Assembly (NCBI RefSeq): GCF_900177405.1 | Contig: NZ_LT840185.1 | Span: 1,603,501 to 1,667,500 of the forward strand | Origin: Allosphingosinicella indica | GTDB taxonomy: Bacteria; Pseudomonadota; Alphaproteobacteria; Sphingomonadales; Sphingomonadaceae | DNA length: 64,000 bases | Direction of reading: 5' to 3' | Shown here: positions 24,251 to 33,708 of the stretch, in pieces | Layout: each line of letters opens with the position of its first letter | How positions within the stretch are numbered: the stretch's first letter is position 1 | The notes under the pieces: generated by a model | Databases searched by the model: none | Told to the model about the DNA's origin: nothing | The model's input: only the letters and a program-made list of their open reading frames with translations | Position numbers and translations under genes: made by a program

Positions 24251-26725
24251 CTAGCGCGACGAAGCCTTCTTGGTGCGCAACGTCGGATCGGCGCGGGCGG
24301 GATCGTCGGGCCAGGGATGCTTGGGGTAGCGGCCGCGCATCTCCTTGGCGACCGCGGTCCAGCTTCCCGCCCAGAAGCCGGGCAGGTCGCGCGTCGTCTG
24401 GATCGGGCGTCCCGCGGGCGAGGTGAGGAGCAGGAGCAGTGGCACCCGGCCGCCCGCGACCGCGGGATGATCGGTGAGGCCGAACAGCGCCTGCACGCGA
24501 ACGGTGACGGCGGGGCCGCCCTCCGCCGCATAATCGATCGCGTGCGCGCTTCCGGCGGGTGTGGTGAACTGCTCGGGCGCCAGCCGGTCGATCGCCTTGC
24601 GCCCCTCCCAGCCTATCAGCGCATCCAGCGTCCCCGACAGCGCGCCGGGGTCGATCTCGCTCAGCCTGCGACGCCCCGCCGCGAGCAGCGGCAGCCATTC
24701 GTCGAGCGTTGCGAGCAGCGCCGCGTCCGACAGATCGGCGATCGCCGGATCGTAAGAGCGGGCGAAGGCGCCGCGGGTGCGGAGCGAGCGTGCATTGGCA
24801 CTCCACGGCAGGCGGTCAAGGCCGTGGGCGCGGACGCCTTCGACCAACGCGGCGGTCACCGCTTCCGGATCGGGGCGGCTGTCCTGTCCGCCCAACAGCA
24901 GGATCGCGCCCAGCCGACGCCCGCGCGCCGCGGTGACGCCCCCGGTGGCGGGATCGAATGTGACCGACGCGCCGGTCGCGATCCGATCGGCGAACAGCGC
25001 TTCGACCGTGGCCTCGTCGATCGCAGCGGCGGAGAGGATGCGTGCCCCGGCCGCGGTGCCGCTGACCTCGGCCACCGCCAGCCAAGTCTCGCGCGCCAGC
25101 GGCGACAGCGGATCGAGCCGGAACCCGCGCCCGCCCGCCGAAAGCCAGTCCGCCCCATCGCCGCCCCGCCGCTTGGCAACGCGATCGGGAAAGGCGAGCG
25201 CGACCAGCTCCCCGGCACCCCCTTCCCTGCCAAGGGAGGGGCCGGGGGTGGGTGACGAGCGAAGCGAGCCTTGGGGAGAGGACGCCAGCGCTGCCCAGCG
25301 CCGCGCCAAACCCCGCGCCGCTTCCGCCCGCCGCCCGCGCTCGCTCCGCCAGCGCCGGAGCCGCAAGTCCAGATCGACATCGCTGCCGCCGAGCCCGCGC
25401 TCGGAAAGCAGCACCGCCACCTCCGCCCCCTCGCGCGCGCGGCCGAGCGTCTCGGCCTCGATCAGCATGTGCGCGAGCCGCGGCGGCAGCGGCAGAGCCG
25501 CGATGCGGCGGCCATGCGGCGTCGGGCGTCCGTCTTCGCCGATCGCGCCCAGCGCTGTCAGCCGGCGCCGCGCTTCCGAGACGGCGGCGTCGGGCGGCGG
25601 ATCGATCCAGGCCAGATCGCGCGGATCGGCGACGCCCCAGATCGCAGCATCGAGCGTCAGCGCGGAGAGGTCGGCCTCCAATATCTCGGGCGAGTCGAAG
25701 CGCGGCAGGCCAGCGGTCGCCGCTTCCTCCCACAGGCGATAGACGATGCCCGGCCCCTGCCGCCCTGCGCGGCCCGCGCGCTGGGTCACGGCGGCCTGGC
25801 TCGCACGCTCGGTGACGAGCCGGGTGACGCCCGCCGCACGATCGTATCGCGGGCGCCGCGCGAGGCCCGAATCCACCACGATCCGCACTCCGTCGATGGT
25901 GAGGCTGGTCTCCGCGATCGATGTCGCGAGCACGACCTTTCGCCCGGCTGACGGCGCGATCGCGGCGCGCTGCGCGGCGGGGTCGAGGCTGCCGTGCAGC
26001 CGGTGGAGCGCGATGCCCGGCGGCAGCGGCTCCAACCGCTCGGCGGTGCGCTCGATCTCGGCGACGCCGGGCAGGAAGGCGAGCAGGCTGCCTTCCGTTT
26101 CGCCCAGCGCGCGGCGGATCGCGGCGGCCATCGCATCCTCGATCCGCGCCTCAGCGCGTCGGCCGATATGATGCAGCGTAATCGGATGGCTGCGGCCCGC
26201 GCTTTCTATCACTGGCGAGCCGCCCATCAGCGCGGCGAAGCGCGCGCCGTCGAGCGTCGCCGACATCGCGATCAGCCGCAGATCGGGCCGCAGCGCCACC
26301 TGCGCGTCGAGCGCCAGCGCAAGGCCGAAATCGCTGTCGAGGCCGCGCTCGTGCACCTCGTCGAACAGCACGGCGGAGACGCCCGCCAGCTCGGGGTCCG
26401 CCTGGATGCGGTTGCGGAATATGCCTTCGGTCAGCACCGTGATCCGCGTCGAGGCGGATCGCTTGCTGTCGAGCCGCGTCGCATAGCCGATCGTGCCGCC
26501 AGGCTTCTCGCCCGCCAGCTCCGCCATCCGCTCCGCCGCCGCGCGCGCCGCGAGGCGGCGCGGGGAGAGGAGCAGGATCTCGCCCCCGCACCACGGCTCG
26601 GCGAGCAGCGCGGGCGCCACGGCCGTCGTCTTGCCCGCTCCGGGCGGCGCGACCAGCACGGCGTTGGACCCGCCGCGCAGCGCCGCGAGCAGCTCCGGCA
26701 GGACGGCGTGGATCGGCAGCGTCAC
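24251..26725 (-). CDS. hrpB: ATP-dependent helicase HrpB
   Basis: 824 residues from a GTG that overlaps the stop of the upstream GST gene. It is a DEAH-type superfamily 2 RNA helicase. Walker A is APPGAGKT at 26-33, followed by DEVHERGLDSD, SATLDGARF, a C-terminal helicase domain with QRAGRAGRQGPGIVYRLW, HA2, and the HrpB-specific C-terminus (ALIGWEGRKAIDRLAPEQF and LPGFWAGSWTAVAKEMRGRY). Residues about 482-505 (SSPQGSLRSSPTPGPSLGRE and following) are encoded by an in-frame intergenic-type repeat. The reading frame remains open. Confidence 0.92.
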   Translation of the reverse strand: MTLPIHAVLPELLAALRGGSNAVLVAPPGAGKTTAVAPALLAEPWCGGEILLLSPRRLAARAAAERMAELAGEKPGGTIGYATRLDSKRSASTRITVLTEGIFRNRIQADPELAGVSAVLFDEVHERGLDSDFGLALALDAQVALRPDLRLIAMSATLDGARFAALMGGSPVIESAGRSHPITLHHIGRRAEARIEDAMAAAIRRALGETEGSLLAFLPGVAEIERTAERLEPLPPGIALHRLHGSLDPAAQRAAIAPSAGRKVVLATSIAETSLTIDGVRIVVDSGLARRPRYDRAAGVTRLVTERASQAAVTQRAGRAGRQGPGIVYRLWEEAATAGLPRFDSPEILEADLSALTLDAAIWGVADPRDLAWIDPPPDAAVSEARRRLTALGAIGEDGRPTPHGRRIAALPLPPRLAHMLIEAETLGRAREGAEVAVLLSERGLGGSDVDLDLRLRRWRSERGRRAEAARGLARRWAALASSPQGSLRSSPTPGPSLGREGGAGELVALAFPDRVAKRRGGDGADWLSAGGRGFRLDPLSPLARETWLAVAEVSGTAAGARILSAAAIDEATVEALFADRIATGASVTFDPATGGVTAARGRRLGAILLLGGQDSRPDPEAVTAALVEGVRAHGLDRLPWSANARSLRTRGAFARSYDPAIADLSDAALLATLDEWLPLLAAGRRRLSEIDPGALSGTLDALIGWEGRKAIDRLAPEQFTTPAGSAHAIDYAAEGGPAVTVRVQALFGLTDHPAVAGGRVPLLLLLTSPAGRPIQTTRDLPGFWAGSWTAVAKEMRGRYPKHPWPDDPARADPTLRTKKASSR
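25218..25279. repeat. Family D palindromic repeat inserted in frame in hrpB
   Basis: On the minus strand it reads CTCCCCAAGGCTCGCTTCGC, then a GTCACCCACCCCCGGCC stretch, then the hairpin CCTCCC-TTGGCAGG-GAAGG. It has the same style as the intergenic C/G hairpin elements at 13.3, 21.7 and 45.4 kb. It replaces normal helicase linker codons with a Ser/Pro/Gly-rich stretch without breaking the frame. Confidence 0.6.
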
Positions 26726-27339
26726 GCGTCGATCGGGATATGCCCCGGCTGCGCGGCGACGCGGTCCAGCCAGGAGCGAACGTTGGGCCAGCGCGCGAGA
26801 TCGAACCCGCCTTCGTCCGCGACATGAGTGTAGGCATAGAGCGCGATGTCGGCGAGGCTCAGCGCTTCGCCCACGAAGAAGGTGCGATCTTCGAGATGCT
26901 TGTCCAGCAGGTCGAGCGCCGCCTCGCCCGCCGCCCGCTTGGTGTCGATCTGCGCCTTCTGCGCGGCGCTCAGATTTTCCTCGCCGACGAAGGCAATCCA
27001 GAAGCGCAAAGTCGCGATATTGGGCTCGTGATTATATTGCTCCCAGAACATCCAGTGCAGCATGTCGGCGCGCTCGAACGGATCGGTCGGGATCAGCGTC
27101 GAGCCCTCAGCAAGGTGGAAGCAGGCCGCACCGCTCTCCGGCAGGAAGCGTTCGCCGATCTGCAGCACCGGGATGCGGCCGTTGGCATTGACGCTGGCCA
27201 GAAACTCGGCCGTCCGCGTCGCCCCGCTCAGGATATCGTAGCCCCGCCGCTCCAGCGTCAGCCCGAGATGCGCGGCTGTCAGCCGGATTTTGTAGCAATT
27301 GCCCGAAGGCGCATATTCGTGAAGAATAAGCTTTTCCAC
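26722..27339 (-). CDS. Glutathione S-transferase family protein
   Basis: 205 residues from GTG 27339, with AGGAG 8 bases upstream. An N-terminal thioredoxin-like domain ([20 protein letters not shown], then [20 protein letters not shown] with the cis-Pro and E-S-x-A GSH-binding pattern) precedes an all-helical C-terminal domain containing [20 protein letters not shown] (N-capping S-x-x-D). It is probably a cytosolic conjugating or reducing enzyme with unknown substrate. The stop overlaps the start of hrpB (GTGA). Confidence 0.86.
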   Translation of the reverse strand: MEKLILHEYAPSGNCYKIRLTAAHLGLTLERRGYDILSGATRTAEFLASVNANGRIPVLQIGERFLPESGAACFHLAEGSTLIPTDPFERADMLHWMFWEQYNHEPNIATLRFWIAFVGEENLSAAQKAQIDTKRAAGEAALDLLDKHLEDRTFFVGEALSLADIALYAYTHVADEGGFDLARWPNVRSWLDRVAAQPGHIPIDA

Positions 27340-27497
27340 GTCCGGTCTCCTGCTTTCGGTCCTTTGGCGGAAATGGCCCGCTTTCAAAACCGAAATCCCG
27401 TTTGTCTCCGGAGCCGGCTAACCATCCGCATAGTTACGTGCTTCTGCTCACGTGGTGCATGTGGCCAAGCGCCGATACGACGCAATTGGGGGCCGAT

Positions 27498-29219
27498 ATG
27501 GATCGCCGGACATTTATTGCGGGTTCGCTGGCGGCGGTCGCTGCCGGCCCGGCCAGGGCTAACCAGGCTGGCACACCGGAGGCAGCGGGCTTCTGGGCGC
27601 CACTCCAGCGGCAGGTGGGCGATCGCCTGCTAGACGTCCGATCGCCGCTTGTCGCCGCGGCGCGTGGGGACACGGATATCGGCGCGCTCATGCGGCAGCT
27701 CAAGAACCCCTATTATCTGGGCGATGAGCCGGGTCTTACCCAGACGCTCGGCTGGACTGGTGCGTGGACCAGCCAGCCGAGCCTGAAGGCCGTTGCTGCC
27801 CGATCGGTCGAGGACGTGAGCGCCGCCGTGCGCTTTGCGCGGGACTCCAAGGTGCCGTTGGTCGTCAAAGGTGGCGGGCACAGCTATTTCGGCAATTCCA
27901 ATCGCGCGGGATCGCTGCTCGTCTGGACCCGTCGGCTTCGCGACGTGCAGTTGCACGATGCGTTCAAGGGTGCGGCATGGCCTGCGGACGCTCCGCCGGT
28001 GCCGGCCATCTCGGTCGGCGCGGGCTGCATCTGGGGAGAGGTCTATCGCGCGGCCGCGCGGCAGGGCCGATACGTCCAGGGCGGCGGCTGCCTGACGGTC
28101 GGCGTCACCGGGTTCACCCTTGGCGGCGGCTTCGGCTCCTTCTCGAAACAATTCGGCACCGGGGCAGCGAATTTGATCGAGGCCGAGATCGTCACCGCGG
28201 ACGGCTCACCCCTCGTCGTCAACGCGCATTCGCATCCCGATCTCTTTTATGCGTTGCGCGGCGGTGGCGGCGGCACCTTCGGCATCGCCACGCGGCTGAC
28301 CATGAAGACGCATGATCTTCCCGAGCGGTTCGGCGCTGCGATCTTCGACGTCGCCGCTGCCGATGATGCCGCGTGGCGCACGCTGGTAGGGCGCGTCGTG
28401 GATTTCTACGCGGAAGACCTGTTCAACTCCCATTGGGGCGAACAGATTCGGTTCAACCGCGGGCGACGCCTCAGCGTGTCGATGGTCTGCCACGGCTTGG
28501 ACGAAGCGAGGATCAGGCAAGTGTGGGAGCCGTTCCTTGGGTTCCTGCGGTCCCGGCCCGCTGACTATGCGCTCAAGGCGGAGCCCATGATCGTCGAAAT
28601 TCCAGGCCGCAGCTTCTGGGACCCGGAATTTCTGCGGAGCGTACCCGGCATCGTCCTGGGCGACGACCGGCCGGGCGCCCCGAAGGAGAATATCTTCTGG
28701 GCCGGCAATCTCGGCGAGGCTGGACAGACGCTCCACGCCTATCAGTCCGCCTGGCTCCCGGCAGACCTGCTCGCCCCGGCGCGCCGCGGGGCGCTGGTCG
28801 ATGCGCTGATCGCGGGAGCCGGAGAATGGAGCGTGACACTGCACATGAACAAGGGTCTGGCTGGGGGAACGGCGGACGCACTCGGCGCGACACGCGAAAC
28901 CGCGACGAATCCTGCCGTCCTCGACGCCTTCGCATTGCTCATCTGCGCGGCGGACGGTCCCCCGGTCTGGCCGGGCATAGAGGGCCATGCCCCCGACACC
29001 GCGTTAGCACGGAAGGAGGCGGAGCGGGTTGCAAGCGCAATGGCGCCGTTCCGGACGCTTGTCCCCAATGCCGGCGCCTATATGTCGGAGGCGGACTATT
29101 TTCAGCCCGACTGGCAGCAGGCCTATTGGGGCAGCAATTATCCGCGACTCGCAGCGGTCAAGCGCCGCTACGACCCCGGCAACCTCTTTCGCGGCCATCA
29201 TTGCGTCGCGCCCGCATAA
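27498..29219 (+). CDS. Tat-exported FAD-linked oxidoreductase (berberine-bridge type)
   Basis: 573 residues. A twin-arginine signal ([20 protein letters not shown]) precedes an FAD_binding_4/PCMH domain. [12 protein letters not shown] contains His128, and [20 protein letters not shown] contains Cys198. These are the two residues that bind FAD covalently in berberine-bridge oxidases. The C-terminal BBE motif is present ([18 protein letters not shown]). It should be a periplasmic oxidase acting on an alcohol, sugar or aromatic compound with oxygen as acceptor. The substrate is unknown. It is divergent from the GST gene and convergent with the quinone oxidoreductase. Confidence 0.88.
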   Translation: MDRRTFIAGSLAAVAAGPARANQAGTPEAAGFWAPLQRQVGDRLLDVRSPLVAAARGDTDIGALMRQLKNPYYLGDEPGLTQTLGWTGAWTSQPSLKAVAARSVEDVSAAVRFARDSKVPLVVKGGGHSYFGNSNRAGSLLVWTRRLRDVQLHDAFKGAAWPADAPPVPAISVGAGCIWGEVYRAAARQGRYVQGGGCLTVGVTGFTLGGGFGSFSKQFGTGAANLIEAEIVTADGSPLVVNAHSHPDLFYALRGGGGGTFGIATRLTMKTHDLPERFGAAIFDVAAADDAAWRTLVGRVVDFYAEDLFNSHWGEQIRFNRGRRLSVSMVCHGLDEARIRQVWEPFLGFLRSRPADYALKAEPMIVEIPGRSFWDPEFLRSVPGIVLGDDRPGAPKENIFWAGNLGEAGQTLHAYQSAWLPADLLAPARRGALVDALIAGAGEWSVTLHMNKGLAGGTADALGATRETATNPAVLDAFALLICAADGPPVWPGIEGHAPDTALARKEAERVASAMAPFRTLVPNAGAYMSEADYFQPDWQQAYWGSNYPRLAAVKRRYDPGNLFRGHHCVAPA

Positions 29220-29234
29220 TGCGGATGCAACTCC

Positions 29235-30245
29235 TCAGCCGGCAGATTCCATGGTCAGCACGATCTTGCCGACATGTTCGCTGCTTTCCATCCGCGCATG
29301 CGCTTTGGCGGCGTCGGCGAGAGGGAAGGTGGAATCGATCACCGGCTTCAATTCGCCCGCCTCGACATGCGGCCAGACGGTGCGGTGGAGCTCCTCAGCC
29401 ACCAGCGTCTTGAACTCCACCGATCGCGGGCGGAGCGTCGATCCGGTGAGGGTCAGGCGGCGGACCATCAGATCGAATATCGCGATCTCCGCCTTGGCGC
29501 CGCGCTGCATAGCGATCGAGACGTGGCGTCCCTCGATGGCGAGGCACTGGAGGTTGCGCGGCAGATAATCGCCGCCGATCATGTCGAGCACAACCGCGAC
29601 GCCCGCACCGCCGGTGATGCGCTCAACCTCGGCGACGAAATCCTGAGTGTTGTAGTCGATGGCATGCGCCGCGCCGATCTCCAGCGCCCGCGCGCACTTT
29701 GCGGCGGAGCCGGCGGTAACGATCACTTTGAGGTCGAACAGCGTGCCGAGCTGGATCGCCATCGTCCCGATCCCGCTGGTGCCGCCGTGAACCAGCACCG
29801 TGTCGCCGGGAGCCGCATAGCCGCGCTCGAACAGATTGACCCAGACGGTGAAGAGGGTTTCCGGCAGCGCCGCGGCCTCGACCATCGTCAGCGCGTCGGG
29901 GACCGGCAGGCACTGGCCAGCGGGCGCGGCGCAATATTCGGCATAGCCGCCGCCCGCGACCAGCGCGCATACACGCGTTCCCAGCAGCGCTTCCTCGGCG
30001 CCGTCGCCGAGCGTGACGACTGTTCCCGCAACCTCCAGTCCGGGCCACGCCGCCGCACCGGGCGGGGAGGGGTAGAGGCCCTTGCGCTGCATCACGTCGG
30101 GCCGGTTGACGCCCGCCGCAGCGACCTGAATCAGCACTTCGCCCGCGCCGGGCTTCGGCACCGGCCGCTCGAACGGCTTGAGCACCTCCGGCCCCCCGGG
30201 CGCCTCGAAATCGATCGCGGTCATCGTCTGAGGGATAGTGGTCAT
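29235..30245 (-). CDS. NAD(P)H quinone oxidoreductase (PIG3/QOR family)
   Basis: 336 residues, zinc-free medium-chain reductase. It has the N-terminal GroES-like domain (VLIQVAAAGVNRPDVMQRKG), then the nucleotide-binding domain with VLVHGGTSGIGTMAIQLG (the G-x-S/G-x-G-x-x-A-like loop) and the VVLDMIGGDYLPRNL segment. Family members reduce quinones with NADPH in the cytoplasm. The start at 30245 gives the family length. It is divergent from the small DUF1192 gene. Confidence 0.9.
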   Translation of the reverse strand: MTTIPQTMTAIDFEAPGGPEVLKPFERPVPKPGAGEVLIQVAAAGVNRPDVMQRKGLYPSPPGAAAWPGLEVAGTVVTLGDGAEEALLGTRVCALVAGGGYAEYCAAPAGQCLPVPDALTMVEAAALPETLFTVWVNLFERGYAAPGDTVLVHGGTSGIGTMAIQLGTLFDLKVIVTAGSAAKCARALEIGAAHAIDYNTQDFVAEVERITGGAGVAVVLDMIGGDYLPRNLQCLAIEGRHVSIAMQRGAKAEIAIFDLMVRRLTLTGSTLRPRSVEFKTLVAEELHRTVWPHVEAGELKPVIDSTFPLADAAKAHARMESSEHVGKIVLTMESAG

Positions 30246-30325
30246 CGCGCAACGCTCCCCGGCCGGCTTCGCATCCGCCCGCCGCGCTTGTTGACTTGGC
30301 CGCGCCCGGGGGTCAACTTTCGCCC

Positions 30326-30523
30326 ATGGATCTCGACGATCTCTTTCCGGGCAAGCCGGAAGATCCGCTGACGCTGCTCCAGCGCCAGGATCTCGATCCG
30401 CTGTCCGTCGACGAGCTCACCGCGCGCATCGCCGCGCTGGAGGCCGAAATCGCTCGCATCAAAGCGAAAATTACCGCCGCCGTTAACCATCGCGCAAGCG
30501 CCGACGCTCTATTCCGAAAGTGA
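30326..30523 (+). CDS. DUF1192 family small protein
   Basis: 65 residues. The family pattern MDLDDLFPGKPEDPL is followed by QDLDPLSVDELTARIAALEA, a short coiled-coil (about 32-55) and a RASADALFRK end. DUF1192 proteins are small, cytoplasmic and of unknown function, common in alphaproteobacteria. The start at 30326 is chosen over an upstream ATG at 30296 because family members begin MDLDDLF. The inverted repeat GTTGAC/GTCAAC (30290-30317) lies just upstream and may hold the promoter. Confidence 0.8.
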   Translation: MDLDDLFPGKPEDPLTLLQRQDLDPLSVDELTARIAALEAEIARIKAKITAAVNHRASADALFRK

Positions 30524-30652
30524 TGGAACGCCGGGACTTGCCTGTGCCGCTCAGCGCCTTTCCCGCCGTCCGCTTGATGATCGTGCGACGAGGCACGACA
30601 TTAAGGGCAAGCCGCCCGTAGCGCGACGCTCGCGGGCCACCAGGAGTTTGAA

Positions 30653-32977
30653 ATGCCGTCATTTGCCCGCGAACTCGAACAGACGCTGCACGGCGCGCTC
30701 GCCGAAGCGAGCAACCGCCACCACGAATATGCGACGCTCGAGCATCTGCTGATCGCCCTTATCGACGATGCCCATGCCTCCAAGGTGATGCAGGCTTGCG
30801 GCGTCGACACCGGCGAGCTGAAGGCTGCAGTGAAGAATTATCTCGATACCGAGCTCGAGGCGCTGAAGGTCGATGCCGGGACCGATCCCTCGCCGACCAG
30901 CGGCTTCCAGCGCGTCGTCCAGCGCGCGATCCTCCACGTCCAGTCCTCGGGCCGCGACGAGGTGACCGGCGCCAACGTGCTCGTCGCGCTGTTCTCCGAG
31001 CGCGAAAGCTATGCCGTCTATTTCCTCCAGCAGCAGGATATGAGCCGCCTCGATGCGGTGAGCTACATCAGCCACGGCGTCGGCAAGGGCGAGGTCTCTT
31101 CGGACGCGCCCGAAGTGAAGGGCGCCGAGGAGCCCAAGGCCGACGAGGGCAAGAAGAAGAGCGAGAGCGCGCTCAAACAGTTCACGATCAACCTGAACGA
31201 GAAGGCGCAGGACGGCCGCGTCGATCCGCTGATCGGCCGCGGGCCGGAGGTCGATCGCACGGTGCAGATCCTCTGCCGCCGCTCGAAGAACAACCCGCTC
31301 TACGTCGGCGATCCCGGCGTCGGCAAGACCGCCATCGCCGAGGGCCTCGCGCGCAAGATCGTTGAGGGCGACGTCCCCGATGTGCTCAAGCCCGCCGTCA
31401 TCTATTCGCTCGACATGGGCGCGCTGCTGGCGGGCACCCGCTACCGCGGCGATTTCGAGGAACGGCTGAAGGCGGTCGTCAACGAGCTCGAAAAGCTTCC
31501 GCACGCGGTGCTGTTCATCGACGAGATCCACACCGTCATCGGTGCGGGCGCCACCTCGGGAGGCGCGATGGATGCGTCGAACCTGCTCAAGCCCGCGCTG
31601 TCGGGCGGCACGATCCGCTGCATCGGATCGACTACCTACAAGGAATTCCGAAACCATTTCGAGAAGGACCGGGCGCTGCTCCGGCGCTTCCAGAAGATCG
31701 ACGTCAACGAGCCGACCGTCGAGGATACGATCAAGATCCTCGCCGGCCTGCGCTCGGCGTTCGAGGATCACCACAGCGTCAAATACACCCCCGACGCGAT
31801 CAAGTCGGCGGTCGAGCTGTCGGCGCGCTACATCAACGACCGCAAGCTGCCCGACAAGGCGATCGACGTGATCGACGAGGTCGGCGCAATGCAGATGCTG
31901 GTGCCGCCGTCGAAGCGCAAGAAGACGATCACCACCAAGGAGATCGAGGCGGTGATCGCGACGATGGCGCGCATCCCGCCGAAGAGCGTCTCGACCGACG
32001 ACAAGAAGACGCTCGAGCATCTCGATCGCGATCTGAAGCGCGTCGTGTTCGGCCAGGATGCGGCGATCTCGGTGCTCTCGTCGGCGATCAAGCTCAGCCG
32101 TGCTGGCCTGCGTGATCCCGACAAGCCGATCGGCAACTATCTCTTCTCCGGCCCGACCGGTGTCGGCAAGACAGAGGTCGCGCGCCAGCTTGCCAGCATC
32201 ATGGGCATTCCGCTGCAGCGCTTCGACATGTCGGAATATATGGAGCGCCACTCGGTCAGCCGGCTGATCGGCGCGCCGCCGGGCTATGTCGGCTACGATC
32301 AGGGCGGTCTCTTGACCGATGCGGTCGATCAGCATCCGCACAGCGTGCTGCTGCTCGACGAGATCGAGAAGGCGCACCCCGATCTGTTCAACATCCTCCT
32401 GCAGGTGATGGATAACGGCAAGCTTACCGATCACCACGGCAAGACGGTCGATTTCCGCAATGTGATCCTCATCATGACCACCAATGCGGGCGCCAGCGAC
32501 ATGGCGCGCGAGGCGGTGGGCTTCGGTGCCATGACCCGCGAAGGCGAGGACGAGGAAGCGATCAAGCGGATGTTCACGCCGGAGTTCCGCAACCGCCTGG
32601 ATGCGGTGGTGCCGTTCGGCTACCTGCCGACCGAGGTCGTGGCGCGGGTGGTCGACAAGTTCATCCTCCAGCTCGAGCTCCAGCTCGCCGACCGCAACGT
32701 CCACATCGAACTGGACGACGAGGCGCGCGCCTGGCTCACGGCACGCGGCTACGACCGGCTCTACGGCGCCCGGCCGATGGCCCGGCTGGTGCAGGAGAAG
32801 ATCAAGCAGCCGCTGGCCGAGGAGTTGCTGTTCGGCAAGCTCATCCACGGCGGCGAGGTCAAGGTCCGCATCAAGGACAACGCCCCCGCCTTCGAGATCA
32901 CCGGCGCGCCGCCCAAGGCCGGGCGGAAGAAGGCCAAGAAGGCGCCGCCCGAGAAAAAGCCGACCGAACAGGCGTAA
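30653..32977 (+). CDS. clpA: ATP-dependent Clp protease ATP-binding subunit ClpA
   Basis: 774 residues. The N-domain (1-140, HHEYATLEHLLIALIDD) binds ClpS. D1 has Walker A GDPGVGKT near 220, and D2 has Walker A GPTGVGKT near 500. VGFG near 621 is at the place of the ClpP-docking tripeptide. A Lys-rich tail ends the protein. ClpA unfolds N-degron and tmRNA-tagged substrates for ClpP. CAGGAG precedes the ATG. A TTGATG/GACATT pair with a 17-base spacer (30574-30602) is a possible promoter. A terminator follows. clpS and clpP are not adjacent. Confidence 0.96.
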   Translation: MPSFARELEQTLHGALAEASNRHHEYATLEHLLIALIDDAHASKVMQACGVDTGELKAAVKNYLDTELEALKVDAGTDPSPTSGFQRVVQRAILHVQSSGRDEVTGANVLVALFSERESYAVYFLQQQDMSRLDAVSYISHGVGKGEVSSDAPEVKGAEEPKADEGKKKSESALKQFTINLNEKAQDGRVDPLIGRGPEVDRTVQILCRRSKNNPLYVGDPGVGKTAIAEGLARKIVEGDVPDVLKPAVIYSLDMGALLAGTRYRGDFEERLKAVVNELEKLPHAVLFIDEIHTVIGAGATSGGAMDASNLLKPALSGGTIRCIGSTTYKEFRNHFEKDRALLRRFQKIDVNEPTVEDTIKILAGLRSAFEDHHSVKYTPDAIKSAVELSARYINDRKLPDKAIDVIDEVGAMQMLVPPSKRKKTITTKEIEAVIATMARIPPKSVSTDDKKTLEHLDRDLKRVVFGQDAAISVLSSAIKLSRAGLRDPDKPIGNYLFSGPTGVGKTEVARQLASIMGIPLQRFDMSEYMERHSVSRLIGAPPGYVGYDQGGLLTDAVDQHPHSVLLLDEIEKAHPDLFNILLQVMDNGKLTDHHGKTVDFRNVILIMTTNAGASDMAREAVGFGAMTREGEDEEAIKRMFTPEFRNRLDAVVPFGYLPTEVVARVVDKFILQLELQLADRNVHIELDDEARAWLTARGYDRLYGARPMARLVQEKIKQPLAEELLFGKLIHGGEVKVRIKDNAPAFEITGAPPKAGRKKAKKAPPEKKPTEQA

Positions 32978-32982
32978 GAACA

Positions 32983-33019
32983 AGCCCCCTCCCCCGCAGC
33001 CCGCGGCGGAGGGGCTTTT
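32983..33019 (+). terminator. Rho-independent terminator of clpA
   Basis: A C/G-rich stem (AGCCCCCTCC with GGAGGGGCT) is followed by TTTT, starting 6 bases after the clpA stop. Confidence 0.8.
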
Positions 33020-33072
33020 CATTGCCGAGCCCCAGGCGCAAAAGGCTGCTCCCGCACCAAGGAGAGCAAGCG

Positions 33073-33708
33073 ATGGCCGAGCTGACCCTCTACACAAACC
33101 CCCAGTCGCGTGGGCGGATCGCTCGGTGGATGCTGGAGGAGGCGGGCGAGCCTTACGAGACGGTAATCCTCGGCTACGGCACCAGCATGAAGTCCGCCGA
33201 CTATCTGGCGGTGAATCCGATGGGCAAGGTGCCCGCGATCAAACATGGAGAGACAATCGTCACCGAGGCGGCGGCGATCTGCGCCTATATGGCCGATGCT
33301 TTCCCCAATGCCGGGCTCGCGCCGCCGGTGGACCGGCGCGGCGATTATTATCGCTGGCTGTTCTTCGCCGCCGGGCCGTTGGAAGCGGCGGTTACCGCCA
33401 AGGCGTTTGGCCTGCTCGTCCCCAAGGAGAAATCCGCCGCGGCTGGTTACGGCACCTATGAGGATGTGATCTACGCACTGGAGGGTGCGGTGAAGGACCG
33501 GGAATATATTGCGGGTGACCACTTTTCCGCCGCCGACGTCTATGTCGGATCGCAGATCGGCTGGGGGCTGATGTTCGGCACGATCGAGAAGCGGCCGGCG
33601 TTCGAAGCCTATATCGCGCGGCTGCACGCCCGTCCGGCCGCCCAGCGCGCCAACGAACTGGACGATGCCGCCGTTGCGGAAGCCGAAACACAGGGAGCAA
33701 GCGCATGA
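33073..33708 (+). CDS. Glutathione S-transferase family protein
   Basis: 211 residues from ATG 33073, with AAGGAGA 8 bases upstream. It has an N-terminal thioredoxin fold (LTLYTNPQSRGRIARWMLEE, with the catalytic-type Ser in PQSRG), VNPMGKVPAIKHGETIVTEA with the cis-Pro and E-A GSH contact, and a helical C-terminal domain (GDHFSAADVYVGSQIGW). The substrate is unknown. Its stop overlaps the ATG of the dienelactone hydrolase gene (ATGA), suggesting a joint detoxification role. Confidence 0.86.
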   Translation: MAELTLYTNPQSRGRIARWMLEEAGEPYETVILGYGTSMKSADYLAVNPMGKVPAIKHGETIVTEAAAICAYMADAFPNAGLAPPVDRRGDYYRWLFFAAGPLEAAVTAKAFGLLVPKEKSAAAGYGTYEDVIYALEGAVKDREYIAGDHFSAADVYVGSQIGWGLMFGTIEKRPAFEAYIARLHARPAAQRANELDDAAVAEAETQGASA

